A DNA stretch of 64,000 bases from Aporrectodea caliginosa (Eukaryota; Annelida; Clitellata; Crassiclitellata; Lumbricidae), in the NCBI GenBank assembly GCA_020284085.1, contig JACEVL010000417.1, positions 372,001 to 436,000 of the forward strand. Direction: 5' to 3'. The translations under genes were made by a program, and so were the position numbers. Positions within the stretch are counted from its first letter, which is position 1. Each line of letters begins with the position of its first letter. This document shows positions 11,604-23,431 of the stretch, in pieces. The notes below the pieces were generated by a model. It did not search any database, was not told the origin of the DNA, and was given only the letters and a program-made list of their open reading frames with translations.

Positions 11604-12240
11604 ATTTCCATTGTATCAGCGCAGATGCATGTCATGAGCAAGCGGTAGTAGGTACGTGTGGCATTTCGTACAAGGGACTGTTCCAAAGGATTTCTGCTGA
11701 CGTCAACAGCCTTTCTAGCCATAAGCTGCTGCTAAGCTCAGGATCCATTTACGCCGCAATTGACATCATCCTCTGAGTGTCATTAAACATTATTTCACTC
11801 CGCAACCAACTGTCCGCACTCTGGTAAGTAACCAGTCCCAATCTGATCAAAAGTGGAGGTTGACGCCAAACATCTTTGTATGACACAGAGTCGTTAAAAA
11901 CAGACTTTCTAACTGACTTACACAGTAACCAGCATCCCTTAAGCAGCATGCATGACAACGTGACGTCATGAGCTGAAATAATCAGCCCACGTCAGATATC
12001 ATTAGTTTAATATGTTATTATGAAAGCACATAATGTGTGTTAACTCTCTAGCGACAAGAGAGTACTAATAACGACCAATGCAGCTCATCATTAAAGTGTT
12101 ATATACACGTTAATTAATAATAATTATAAACGCACAGAAATGTTTGTGTGTGTGTAATGTGTATGCGCGTGTGAGCCGTGTGACGCTGAACACAGTCGCG
12201 TAGCGGCTAGACTAAATTGTGACGTCACAATAAAGACGTT
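11604..12240. other. No gene; one retroelement tail module
   Basis: A tail module lies at about 11815-11910 (accagtcccaatctgat, gtggaggttgacgcc, catctttgtatgacacag, gttaaaaacag). Nothing else was recognised. Confidence 0.5.
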
Positions 12241-12245
12241 TGTAG

Positions 12246-12400
12246 GGCCACGGGAATGGAAGGAAATGGGAGGGGAGAGGAGGTAGTGGAGGGAGGAAAG
12301 TGGGAAGGGAGGAAAGAGCAGGGATGGAAGGGGTGGAGGGACGGGAAGGAGGGGAGAGGGAGTGGAGAAAGGGGCGTGGATGGGGGAGGGAGGGTAACGA
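12246..12400. repeat. Polypurine (GGGA-rich) tract
   Basis: About 150 bases that are almost only A and G on the plus strand. The 120-codon minus-strand frame over it (Pro/Leu/Ser runs) is a composition artefact. Confidence 0.85.
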
Positions 12401-12409
12401 AAATCGGTA

Positions 12410-12600
12410 GGGTAGCGCTGCTATCAAATTAAAACCGTCACGTGGATTCAAATTTGCGTGTACTGAAAATCGGTAGGTGGCACTGCTATCTACCTTTCTG
12501 CAACTATTTGACAACTTTGTATAACTTTGTATGTACAGCGCTGTGTGTTTGCAAGCTCTTAATAAAGAGCACACTTACTCACTTACTTACTTACTAATGT
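12410..12600 (+). repeat. SINE-like element with (ACTT)n tail
   Basis: The end is tacagcgctgtgtgtttgcaag, then aataaagagcacacttactcac(ttac)n. A truncated relative ends near 34335 (gtgcgtttgcaag...aatacacttactcacttac). Its 3' part resembles SINE family B (cagtgcgtttg). Confidence 0.5.
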
Positions 12601-13339
12601 CATGCACAATTTGCACATTGGAATGAGCACATTTTCTTTAAATTTCCTTTAACCATCTTAGGACGGGCAATCATTATAGTGCATATAATAGTTATCAACA
12701 AGGAGTCGTAATACTGGAGTCAGAGAATCATGATACTACTCGACAATCTGATTACCAGCTGTGTCTGGCTCCTGCCACAGAAGCAAAGGGCCATCACATA
12801 AAGGAAGGGTCACCAAACTAAGTAAGTACATTTATTAACTAATTGCTAATCACACTTTCGTGTACAAACATCTAATAAACACAGTTAAAAGGTATATAAC
12901 ATTCCAACAATAAATGTTTTGTGCACCAAGCTGTAGGCTAGAGGATTGTGCGGTTATGGGCATGGGAGACGAAAGGAGCAGTAAATGGGTTTGGTTCGGG
13001 GTAGCCATTAAAGTAAAATATGGAGAAATTACTAGACCAAACAGTGTACAAGCAACTAACAAATTGTGCGTTTAAAGTGATTTTCTACCACTAGTCCTGT
13101 ATTCTGTGGTAACTCCTGCAAAACACACATTTAACTATAAATACTTAAAAGATAGTTCATAGCTAAATAGCCAAAGATCTTTAAATGAATTGTTGGAGCA
13201 TTGCCATACAGCACACTGGTAGCATAAACATGAAAAAAAATACAGAAATTACAGACTTTTGCACACCAGTGTACAATGAACTACAATTTAATTATTCTCC
13301 CATTTTTTAGTGAATTTCTTCATTTTTATTGGCTTTGAG
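12601..13339. other. No gene recognised
   Basis: The string gcggttatgggcatggg, gacgaaaggagcagtaaatg at about 12950 recurs at about 13552, so both are pieces of one dispersed repeat. Confidence 0.45.
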
Positions 13340-13450
13340 TGCTTCCATCTGTATTGTGGGATACTGTGAAGGGACCTTGAGCATCTCCTTCACTCACAAT
13401 TGCTCACCACCATCAACTGATGCTTGGTCATTAGATAGTGGTGTTCAATA
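13340..13450 (+). repeat. SINE family A body, truncated
   Basis: The body is ctgtgaagggaccttgagca, tctccttcactcacaattgctca, with no tRNA-like head. It matches the body of the copies at 8058-8240 and 14160-14360. Confidence 0.65.
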
Positions 13451-13479
13451 ATTGTGCAACAGCAGCAACAACAACAACA

Positions 13480-13543
<64 letters not shown>

Positions 13544-13723
13544 TTATGCGGTTATGGGCATGGGGGACGAAAGGAGCAGTAAATGCGATTGTCCGTCTGC
13601 ATGCAGCGCTTTAACGCCGCGGCCTTTAGGGGCTCCTTTATGCAACACGATGGAGACGAGAACCCGTAAAACACAATATGCTTAGTATCTTAGAGCCTGA
13701 GGGATTCTTTTTACCTAAAAAAA

Positions 13724-13757
<34 letters not shown>
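13480..13757. repeat. Two (AAT)n microsatellites flanking a dispersed repeat
   Basis: (AAT)n at 13480-13543 and 13722-13757. Between them lies gcggttatgggcatggggga, a duplicate of about 12952. Confidence 0.9.
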
Positions 13758-13760
<3 letters not shown>

Positions 13761-14159
13761 CTGTTATCAGTGTTCACATCTTTGCCTAACATCCCATTGG
13801 TATTATAGTTGATATCCTAGTTTTTGCTGCTCATTGTGTACAATGCACCAAAGTGATGCATTTAAGACATCATGACCTAATTCCTTTCTGGTGGCATTCC
13901 TCGTGGGCTTTGATCTGTCAGATTTGGATGGGCTCGGAATCAACTTTAGCCTGCAAGCGTTTACTTTGAAATGGTACTGTGAAATGCCTTACAATGCAGC
14001 TCTCTTACAATGCAGCTCTCAGTTAAACCACTGTGTTTAAATGCAGACAACGGCATGAGCATAAGCTGTTCAAGTAGTAGTTAACTACTTATAATCTAAC
14101 ACAAGTTACTATAATACTTTCAAAAAAGTTAAATTGGAGTGACTTCATTTCACATTGAT
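13758..14159. other. No gene recognised
   Basis: No coding frame. A local direct repeat 'cttacaatgcagctctc' occurs twice near 13990-14020. Confidence 0.45.
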
Positions 14160-14360
14160 TGGGGCACGGTAGCTGAGTGGATAGACGCTGGAGGCTGTAA
14201 CTCGTAGAGTAGCTGAGTTCATACCTACACTCAGGCTGTAAATAAAGAGTATGGTTCCACTTAGATGATCACTGTGTAAGGACCTTAAGCAGGTCCTTCA
14301 CGCACAGTTGCTCAGTGCCACTGATGATCTGTCGTGAGGTTGTGTGTGCACTTCTAATGT
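14160..14360 (+). repeat. tRNA-derived SINE family A, complete
   Basis: Head GGGGCACGGTAGCTGAGTGG.TAGACGC (A box), then GAGTTCATACC (degenerate B box), then a body with the hairpin AAGGACCTTAAGCAGGTCCTT and CACGCACAGTTGCTCA. Pol III promoter boxes are recognisable, but the cloverleaf stems do not pair. Confidence 0.75.
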
Positions 14361-15290
14361 TTACAAGGGACAACATTAGGATACAGTCGCACTATATAGT
14401 ATCTCTACAAATCGTTAATGTTAACTGTCAACTTGATGTGCTATCCATTCATACCGGATTCCCTCAAGCATAGCTAGGCACTCTACAAGCCTTTGGTGTC
14501 ACCTGAGTGAAATTCAGCCGTCTTGGTTTGTGTGTTTTAGGCAACGTTGTAAAGAATGCTGTCAAATATCAAATTACATCTGTCATAAGAATTCACAAAT
14601 AATAAAGAGAATTTCTCTACATAAAATGCAGCATCATGTATCATGACCGACTGCCGATACAAATCATACACCAATCTCTTACTCTATCATTAGTCACCAC
14701 CATGGGCATTCTTCATGCACTTTCTACAAACACTTCAAAACTGTTGTTTTCTGCCGGAGTTGGGCAGAGAGCACCTCCGAGTAGTTATCTGGAAAGGCCC
14801 TGTATAAATACTCTGAATGAATGAATGAATGAATGAAATGAATGAATTACTTCAATGGTCCCAACAGACCATACGACCGCATAGAACGAGACAAAGGATT
14901 TGACTACTTGCACAGTTTCATTGAGGCAGCTCCGTTTCCGTTTCCCTGTCCAGCATTGGCGACTTCCAATCCATTGGTTAAATTCAGCCGGATCTCGCCG
15001 AATCTGAGATCCAGCACCTCGGACTTGAGATCCGCCACCTGAACATCGAGACTCGCCACCTAAGACAGGAGACACATCTTCCCAGTAATAGGTTTTTGGT
15101 TACAACAATCGATTATAAGCATCGTGTTTCACACATTTTATTTTTAGTTAGAATAGCAAATAGAGGGAATCGGTTATTCGCAAATACAACATATTATAGG
15201 CTTCGGTTTTAGATTGGTAAACCTTCGGAGATCTGCCACCTTTGGATCAGCAATTTTGCCACTGTTCCAATCAAACGGGACAGCACAGTT
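14361..15290. other. No gene; retroelement-like 3' end with (AATG)n
   Basis: The segment 14780-14845 (ggaaaggccctgtataaata then (aatg)n) has the look of a LINE 3' end with a tetranucleotide tail. Short overlapping frames on both strands around 14785-15075 show no domain. Confidence 0.4.
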
Positions 15291-15299
15291 TGTTGGACT

Positions 15300-15960
15300 T
15301 ACTTCCGACAGCGTTGATTAACAGATTCGTAGAATTTCTCCGCTATTTCCATTTTTCTATATCGACTAAAACAGATGAACTTCATAACAGTGCAAAATCA
15401 ACTTTGATCGCCACGAATTTAAAGAAAGTTCGACAGAATTTAACGAAGAACGAGCAATTCTCAAGATGGCGCCACTCGAAGAATTCTTGACGACCGCCAG
15501 ACAATCGAACATTTGGGCAAATAAATCGATATTCTCTTCGATCAGCTGTTATTGAGCCCACAAGACATTTTAAACAATCAATCGGTTATCAAATAAACCG
15601 AATGACTTACCAATATCTCCCCAAAATTTGACAATTTCTTCGACGAATCGACAACCTGTCTGTGGCAACACTCGGCGCCCAAAGAACTGACGAGTGAAGA
15701 CGAACGTTGAACGAAGGAACAAAAACTCCTGCAGATGGCGCCTCTCGAAGAATCCTCGAAAATCGAACATTTGAGCAAATAAATCGATTATCACTTCGAT
15801 CAACTGCTATTGAGCCCACAAGACATTTTAAACTTCCGATCGGTTATCCTATAAACCGAAAAACTTCCACATTTCACTAAAAATTTAATAATTATTCAAC
15901 AAATCAAAGTGGCCCAATCGCGTATTAAACGCTCCGCGCCAAACGAACTGAAGTTTTCAT
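15300..15960. repeat. Tandem repeat, about 270 bp, two to three copies
   Basis: The block gatggcgcc-ctcgaagaat-c, then aaatcgaacatttg-gcaaataaatcgat, then tattgagcccacaagacatttt and atcggttat occurs at about 15463-15600 and again at about 15733-15860. A third, weaker start follows. Confidence 0.75.
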
Positions 15961-16365
15961 AGCGTGCATGTCGTAGATCCCACACGGATACCTCAGGGCC
16001 TAGAGCACTGCAACGGCCGCAAGAAGCGCCACGATCGCTGCTACAGCTACTGAGGACAGGCTGATAAAACCTGCTACATTAGGCCAATCAATGAGGCGTT
16101 ATAATGATAGACGTTGCATTTTAATAATGAAAACAAGTCAGACCGCATTGAAAACGCGCTTGTGTTATAGCGCCATCATTAAGATGTAGGTTTCCGTAAA
16201 CGTAATTGCTAGCGATACGTCCAGAATTAGAAGATGTTGAGGTCGGCGCAGACGTCCTCTACAGTACTAAAATAAGACTCCGTTTAGATACATTTAAATT
16301 ATCTGGTAATTTTCCGCAAGAGGTTAAGCTGCTTTATAGATGCGTTTTGCGCTCTATCATTGTTT
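15961..16365. other. No gene recognised
   Basis: Nothing recognisable before the microsatellite begins. Confidence 0.45.
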
Positions 16366-16914
16366 ATACATACATACATACATACATACATACATACATA
16401 CATACATACATACATACATACATACATACATACATACATACATACATACATACATACATACATACATACATACATACATACATACATACATGCATACATA
16501 CATACATACATACATTACATACATACATACATGCAGACATACATACATACATACATACATACATACATACATACACACGTAGGCATACATACATACATAC
16601 ATACATACATACATACATACATACATACATACATACATACATACATACATACATACATACATACATACATACATACATACATACATACATACATACATAC
16701 ATGCAGACATGCAGACATACATACATACATACATACATAAATACATACATACATACATACATACATACATACATACATACATACATACATACATACACAC
16801 GTAGGCTACATACATACATACATACATACATACATACATACATACATACATACATACATACATACATGCAGACATACATACATGCATACATACATACATA
16901 CATAGTACATACAT
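16366..16914. repeat. (CATA)n microsatellite, left piece
   Basis: About 550 bp of nearly pure tetranucleotide repeat with sparse variants (tgcagaca, cacacgtagg). The 60-240 codon frames of HTYI or MYVC repeats on both strands are read-through of the repeat and not proteins. Confidence 0.98.
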
Positions 16915-17289
16915 TAGGGTGGTTCTAAAAAATGGAAGTTGTCTAAATTAGTTCTCCAACCCGGCATATGGTTACGTCACGTATTAATAGGTCACAGTTA
17001 AAAAATTAAAAGAAAATAATAATATTTAGGACTTGCCCAAAGCTGACAAAGTTTTCATAATTTGCTGCTGATTTCCTCAAACTTTATCATGACATCGGCA
17101 CTCGGCAGGGTTTAACATAATTGCATACAAGCAAACAATTAATGTGCAGCTACAATACAATTACTGAATAATGGTATCAAAGTCGTAAGAATGAGTTTTA
17201 TTATCAGCTTAAGATACTGACTGCAAAACTTAGAAAATAATCTGAAAATGTAGCCGAGAACATCAGCATTAATTTTGCCGATGAATTTG

Positions 17290-19270
17290 TCAGTCATCCG
17301 ATTTTGACCTTAGTATGGCTGCAACCTTTGTTGGCGCTGAGAACAGCTTCCTACGTTCCTCTAAAACCTGTAACAAGAACTGCCTTTGTTCTTCATTTCT
17401 TGTTAGAGACGACTTAAATTCTTGCACTAAACTTCTTTCTGCGAGATCGTTAAGCTCTTTAACGGATTGGGCAACCTCGCGTCTTCTTTGGTATGTTTGA
17501 ATGAGACCCCATTCGCTTGGATCATACTTATAGAAATACATCAGTTCGAAACTGTGGAAGAATCTCATGATGTAGTAACGAAATTGTGGAGTCCTCTCGT
17601 TACAGGTTCATGGAATGGTTCGACAGAACCTGAATTTTCGTTAAGGGCCTTTACCATGAGTCTCTTCTCATCCACTGAAACATGATCGTCAAAGAATGCA
17701 AACCCAACCAGCAGCTAAGACAAGTACCACAAATTTCGACTAAATGCGGTTGTGGCAGCCTTGGCAACATCCTTGTTCTGGTAGGTCGACAGCATGTAAA
17801 GCAAATTCAGGTCATTTTGGGAGCCTCTGTAGACGATTTGCACTGGAACCAGTACTTGACATATATATGCCAGTCACAAAGAGTGACACTTCCTTCAGAT
17901 GATTCCAGACTTGTTCACCATATGAAGGGCCACGAGACTTCCGTGTTCTGGTTGAACCTGGCTGCAGACAGTGCAGAGGTTCATATTGTGAGTCGAATAT
18001 CCACATTTTAAGTGAGCAAATGGCTCTGGCTATCCACTGCGTACGATGTACAGCTCCTGGATAGCGGAAACGTATTCCATGTGGTAGAATGCCACCGAGG
18101 AATATGATAGATAACTCAAGAAGTTCGCAGTAGTCATCTCTTGGCTGGAATTTCTCTTGCTGTGCCACTGCAAACTCAATAACCTCATTCTTCCATGGTG
18201 CAATCATGGCTGTCATCTGCTCATCCTCTGTGGCTGTGGAAAAGGAGGCCTGATCTATTCTAGGCCAGAAATCTTTAAAGTGGCCAAATACCGTAGCTCA
18301 ATGTTTGGAGACTTCGATACATCATACAGGCTAATGACCTTCACCAACATGATTTCAGAAATGTGGTGGCGGCATGCCAAATTGAGGAGATCTCGACCTA
18401 TTACTCTTTCCAACAATAGGCACAAGCCACCATTTTCCTTACAGATTTTATTTTAGTTATAGTTATAGTTATAGTTAATGATTTTTTATTTTAGTTATAG
18501 TTATAGTTATAGTTAGTATTATTTTTTAGTTATAGTTATAGTTATAGTTAATGGATTTTTTATTTTAGTTAATTTTAGTTACTACTTAGTTACAATAATT
18601 AAGTCTATAAGCAAAATTGTGCGTATTAATACGCTGTTTCACAATTTACTCAGAGCTATGAAAACCTTTGAAGCATGGGTACAGTCAGCTTCATGAATAC
18701 ACGAGTTTCCAAAGTAACTGACAAATTTCACAATAAAAATTTCGCATTTTCGTTCTCATTTATGTCGAATCGTCCATATTGCACTTCCTATTTTTTTTTT
18801 GTATTAACGAAAATAAAGATGAATTTTCGTTAGTGTTATTTTCGTTATAGTTATAGTTATAGTTAATGATATTTTTTAGTTATAGTTATAGTTATCGTTA
18901 ACGAAGTCATTTTATTTTCGTTAACGAACATTTTCGTTATCGTTATCGTTAACGAAAATCACACTGGGCACAAGCCACCATTTCTTCCAGTATTTGAGGC
19001 TGTAGTATCAAAGCATAGACCTTTGATACGATTACGCAAACCCCATTCATCAATGCTATCAACCATTGCATGTGACATTGTTACTGCCGTTCCAGCATCT
19101 AGTTTTGGTACAGACAACAGCTTGATCACATCATGTCTAGAGACCGGTATCGATACTGGGAGCCATGATTGCATCATGGAAGGATGAAGTTGTTGAATTT
19201 GAAGTGGCACAGCTGGAGAAATTCCAGTAACAATATAGTTCATAATTTAAAAGTACGAAACTGAAATTAC
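17290..19270 (-). pseudogene. Transposase-like protein with RNase H-like motif, broken
   Basis: Read on the minus strand, the pieces collinearly give: RHDVIKLLSVPKLDAGT, GLCFDTTASNTGRNGG (19243-18967), then after the MITE LLLERVIGRDLLNLACRHHI, a frameshift, then 18216-17812 with YCELLELSIIFLGG, PGAVHRTQWIARAICSLKMW, a frameshift, LWYLS, and a C-terminal piece 17568-17290 rich in charged residues. I recall FDTT.SNTG...ACRHH and WYLS.......FD from uncharacterised repeat-encoded proteins of cnidarians and arthropods. The Asp-then-C/H spacing resembles the hAT RNase H-like core (D..SN....C..H). With at least two frameshifts, one stop and an insertion, it is inactive. N-terminal DNA-binding residues were not found. 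Confidence 0.55.
18436..18966 (-). mobile_element. hAT-type MITE nested in the transposase, one TIR lost
   Basis: Same family as 38456-38999, inverted. The right end AATCACACTG (to 18966) is the family TIR and the interior is the family's AACTATAACTATAAC/GTTAACGAAAAT repeats. The left end starts at TCCTTACAGATTTTATTTTAG and lacks the expected outer 11-12 bases. A 17-bp direct repeat of the target (ggcacaagccaccattt) flanks it at 18419-18435 and 18967-18983, instead of the normal 8 bp. Confidence 0.75.
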
Positions 19271-19442
19271 GGAAACATACGCAATTATCGTAACTTCAAC
19301 TGGTTTGGGCAAGTCCTAAATACTTTTATATATTGAAAATATTTTGGTTAAAGAGTCTCTATAAGTCATATCACCAAATGGTGGGTTGGAGGATATAAAA
19401 GAAACAACATAAAAATTTGTCATTATGGATGGAACCACCCTA

Positions 19443-19509
19443 ACATACATACATACATACATACATACATACATACATAAATACATACATACATAAATAC
19501 ATACATACA
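19443..19509. repeat. (CATA)n microsatellite, middle piece
   Basis: Short remainder of the microsatellite between the DNA transposon and the LTR element, with two 'aaat' variants. Confidence 0.95.
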
Positions 19510-20655
19510 TGTTGTAACGATTCCCTTGATATTAATACAAACATTCCCATCTATTACATGTATAAGCCTATGTAGATATTAGAAGAGTATACAGACACCA
19601 ATTAACTGTAGCATTTGTTGTATTAGGCATTAATTAATTGACTGGCGTAGATTGACTGGCAGTTCAGAGATTTTATTTAATTAATGGGGTTAATAATTTG
19701 AACGTCATGGATACACTACGGAGTTGTGATCATGCCATTGGCTGAATTCAAAAGGAGTCACGGTTGCCTAACCGCGCATGCGCACTGAAGCTACAGGTGA
19801 GGTGGAAAAGAACCGTTACGGTGGACTTCTTCATCCGTCGCTGATGAGAATGGACGTTGTGTAAACGCTTCTAGTTGCGACGATAAAGCAATAGAGTGTT
19901 GTGAAGTTAAAACAGTCGTAAGTCGATACGATTACGACTTGAACTATACTCGGATAGTATAGGAACAGTGTGGTAGCAATAGATTCAGTTTGAGGAATCA
20001 TTATTTCGAGCGAAGTCAAACGTCGTCTCGCTACACACAGGAATTCAAATCTTCGAACGTTGTTTGAATTCGTCGTCGGAACTTATTCGAACTGAACGGT
20101 GGATTAACCGTACGTTGTGGAGTTAACATTGAAGCTTCAAAGTACTGTCTTTATTCTTCATAACTCCTACGCTTTCTTGAGAATATGTGGAGCTACATCA
20201 AATTAATTACAAAGAGAATGGATCAGCTCACCTGGTCAACCGACGCCATCGCCTTCATCCAATAGTGAAGACTGCGCATATCCGTGGTGGAGACATTTCG
20301 AAGTGCCTAGAAGTTGCTTCAAATATCTACGTGGGAGGTATTTTAGATTCCCCATAAAACTTAAGATTAGATACATTACGCCGGTCTAAGTAAGGTTAAG
20401 TTAGAATATTAAATGATCTCATTAAATTACCCCTAGACTTGATTAAACGAGACCATATTTTAATAATTGACATATTCATTTAAATATCATTAATATTCAA
20501 AACGAGCTGAGTTGACTTGATTTTATTGGTTGAACTGTATAACATGACACACATTCAACCAATCACGATTGATGGAGACATTAAATGTAACACGTGTTCA
20601 TGATCAGGACATATCCTATTATAGTCTAAAAACTATAATATAGGGGACCGTTACA
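19510..20655 (+). repeat. 5' LTR
   Basis: Starts TGTTG, ends GTTACA, 1146 bp. Offset to the 3' LTR is constant (4568 bases), with no indel before the nested insertion. Confidence 0.9.
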
Positions 20656-20659
20656 AAAC

Positions 20660-20677
20660 TGGGTGCCACGTCCGGGA
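20660..20677 (+). other. Candidate primer binding site
   Basis: TGGGTGCCACGTCCGGGA begins with TGG (complement of tRNA 3' CCA) four bases after the 5' LTR. The tRNA was not identified. Confidence 0.5.
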
Positions 20678-20997
20678 TTAGAACAATTAATTTAGATAAT
20701 TAATTAGGGGATATAACCCACGGATTAGTGTGATTAGTGTTAGCAATAGCGTTAGTAACAGATCTCACTTGGTTCTGTTGCGAGTGGAGCCCGATTAGCA
20801 TATTAATTTTATGCGTGACGTAACGACAGTTTGAGACGCTGACGTTTATTGGATATAATAAGGTCAGATTAAAATAGCACTTGTAAGGCTGACTATTATT
20901 GGTGTGAAAGAGGTCAGGTCAAGGTAGTTCACGAAAGTTTAAACAGTGTTTACCGAAGTTTTTATAGCGCGTTCGCCTATAATTAATAACAGTTGCG

Positions 20998-22288
20998 ATG
21001 GCAGCTGAATTCCAAAAATGGATGAAGATTGCTTCAGAGTTGGGATACGAAGGTTCGGAACTGAGGAGCTTCGTTAAAGAAAAACAAGAGGAAAGTAAAG
21101 CGGAAAAGAAGCAAGAGATGGAACGTGAGGAGAAGAGGCAAGAGTTAGCACGGGAGGAAAAGAAATTTGAGTTAGCTCGAGAGGAGAGGAAACTAGAGAT
21201 GGAAAAGGAGCAAAGGTTAGCAGAACGCGCTTGAAGAAAAGAAGCAAGCGTTAGAAAGAGAGGATAGACTTAGGGCCGAAGAGCACAAGAGAATTGCCGA
21301 AGAGAGAGAATCTAATCTGAAGAAGGTTGAATTAGATAATTTGAAAGAGATTAAACTGAAAGAATTGGAGATACGAGCGGCTCATGATAAGCAGCAGGCA
21401 GAAAGAGGTGATTTCGTTCAAAATGGTGTAGGTAGAGAACACGCAGGTACGAGCGATCACGCTAAGAATGTGAAAATGCCCGTGTTCAAGGAAGAAAGGG
21501 ACTGTCTTGATGCTTACCTTTTGAGGTTTGAAAGAGCATGTACTGTGTATGAGGTACCAGAGAGATTTTGGGCAATGACGCTTGCCAGGTCATTAGAAGG
21601 CAAAGCACTGGAGGTGTACCAGAGGCTAGACATTGAACAAGCACATGATTATGCTAAGTTGAAGCAGGAGTTGCTTAGGAGGTTTAAGCTTACAGAAGGA
21701 GGGTACCGTAGGCTTTTCAAATCTGCTAGAAGGCAGGATGATGAGACGGTGGAACAATTCATGTTGAGAGTACAGAGATATTTGAGACAGTGGTTACTGA
21801 TGGCAGAATTTAAAGATGATTATGATGGCCTAGAAGCACTAATATTGAAGGATCAATTCTTTGTTACTTGCGACGACGACATGAGGTGCTTCATAAAAGA
21901 AAAAGGAAAACTGAGCTTAGCAGATACGCTAGTGCAGGCTCAAAACTACGTTGAAGCAAAAGAAAGCAGAGAGAAGAAGTGGGTCCCCACTTTTAAGAAG
22001 CGGGATAAAGATCTTAGAGATCACATGAGAGAGTCTGATTGCGAAGACGTTGAGAGACACAGCGGTGGTCCGAATAAGAGTAAGACCAGAGAATATAGAA
22101 ACCCTAAAGAGAGGAACCAATTCAAGAATGATTGGGATTTCAGAGAACGTAAGGCAGTGAGTGATAACGTCGATAACAAGAAGCGGGGATGTTACAACTG
22201 CGGTTCGTGGCTGCATTACGCAAATAAGTGCGATAAAGCAAGACAAACCGCTAAGGTACACACAATGGCTACGATGCTATGTGTAGAA

Positions 22289-22323
<35 letters not shown>

Positions 22324-23431
22324 AGAGGAAGAAGGATTAGTAGTTGGTATAGCGTGTTTTAAACATGAGGGCGCTGCCCACGTTGATGATGAGATCTTAA
22401 TTGGAAAAGCCAATATAAGCACAGTTACGGTTAACCAAAGAATTGTGAAATGTCTATATGATACAGGCGCATCATGTGTAGCGATCAGGAAAGGTTTAGA
22501 GAAACCTAAACCACACACAGGTCGAAAGGTTATCTGTATACTAGCTAATGGGATTAGGAAGGAATATCCCACGGCCTGGATAGATATCCAAGGAGAGGAA
22601 TTTGTGGGCCAGGCTGAAGCCCTGGTGATTGAAGATTTAGTTGAGGAATTGATTGTGGGACCGAGCTTATATGAGAAAGCTTGTGTCATAGATAGGTCGG
22701 ATGTAGAAACCTGGGATGTTGGAACCAACACTGATCCAGATTTTGAAAATAGCTATAAGATGCTGTGTCGAGAGGAAACTCACAAGCTAGTAGGAAATAA
22801 CCATAAGGTTAACAATAAGAAAAATGTAAAGGTTAACAAACCTGAGCGGAATTCGAGAATACAGAGGAATAAAGAGAAAGTAGAAGAACCTGTAGAGGAG
22901 ATATTTGCAATGAGTGTGGTACAGGAGCACTTAAGAGAAGATTGTAGGTCTGAGAGGAAATTAAGAAATCCTGATACCAGGAGTTGTGCGAATTGTCAGG
23001 CAAAGGATAAATTCGACAAACAGATGAGATATAAAGAGAATAAGTGGAATTGGCGAAGGTCAGAGCGATGGAACAGTGATGTGGATAGGGCAGAATCAGT
23101 TGCAGCCAGAGTTAGAAGTAGGAATGGAAATGATTGGAGATCAAGAGGGAATGGAGAAGCTCGTGCGTACCGAATGGGTAATGCGCAACAGAGAAAACCA
23201 TTTAGAAAAGAAAATCAAAGAAGACCGGAGAGATCTTCTGATGGATTTTGGAGAAGGCGTGATAACGATAATTACGCTGATATCAAATGTCGCGTGTGTA
23301 GAGATAGAGGCGAAGTGGAAAATTTAAGGAAATTTGGTTGGAAGAGATCCAGTGGATTTGACAGATGGAAAGGAGTTCCAAGATGTCATAGGGATGAGCA
23401 GTGGTGGAGGAAACCACATTGGGAGCGATAG
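20998..23431 (+). CDS. gag: Gag-protease polyprotein, one +1 frameshift
   Basis: The first ATG after the leader opens a frame of charged heptads (EKQEESKAEKKQEMEREEKR...), a coiled coil of about 110 residues. That frame ends at TGA 21232-21234, and the frame one base further on continues the same heptads (ALEEKKQALERED) to 23431. Next comes a Ty3/gypsy-type capsid region (FERACTVYEVPERFW, LKQELLRRFKLTEGGYRRLF, ETVEQFMLRVQRYLRQW), a CCHC-like knuckle CYNCGSWLHYANKC, a run of 17 Glu, and an aspartic protease site CLYDTGASCVAI. The C-terminus is basic, with extra CxxC pairs (CANC, CRVC). It would assemble particles and process itself but cannot reverse transcribe. The protease flap region (VGPSLYEKACVIDR) is present. 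Apart from the frameshift the reading frame is clean, in keeping with the identical LTRs. Confidence 0.85.

Larger units (their letters stand above)
16917..19440 (-). mobile_element. DNA transposon of unassigned superfamily, TA target duplication
   Basis: GGGTGGTTC at 16917 and GAACCACCC ending 19440 are perfect inverted termini, each bordered by TA (16915-16916, 19441-19442). Inverted similarity continues inside: CTCCAACCC about 60 bp in, and TATTTAGGACTTGCCCAAA at about 17024-17042 against its complement at about 19303-19321. The TIRs are therefore about 125 bp long and partly diverged. The element interrupts the (CATA)n tract. It carries a broken transposase-like frame (minus strand) and a nested MITE at 18436-18966. 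Confidence 0.8.

Noticed and set aside
12212..12574. Pro/Ser/Leu-rich 120-codon frame, minus strand
   Set aside because: It follows from the polypurine tract. No domain, and it runs into a SINE-like element.
16206..16928. Long HTYI and MYVC repeat proteins on both strands (also 26194-26751)
   Set aside because: They are translations of the (CATA)n microsatellite. All frames of a stop-free tetranucleotide repeat stay open.
22216..22731. Minus-strand frame with a poly-Ser run opposite gag
   Set aside because: Shadow of the gag-protease frame. The Ser run is the complement of the Glu run.
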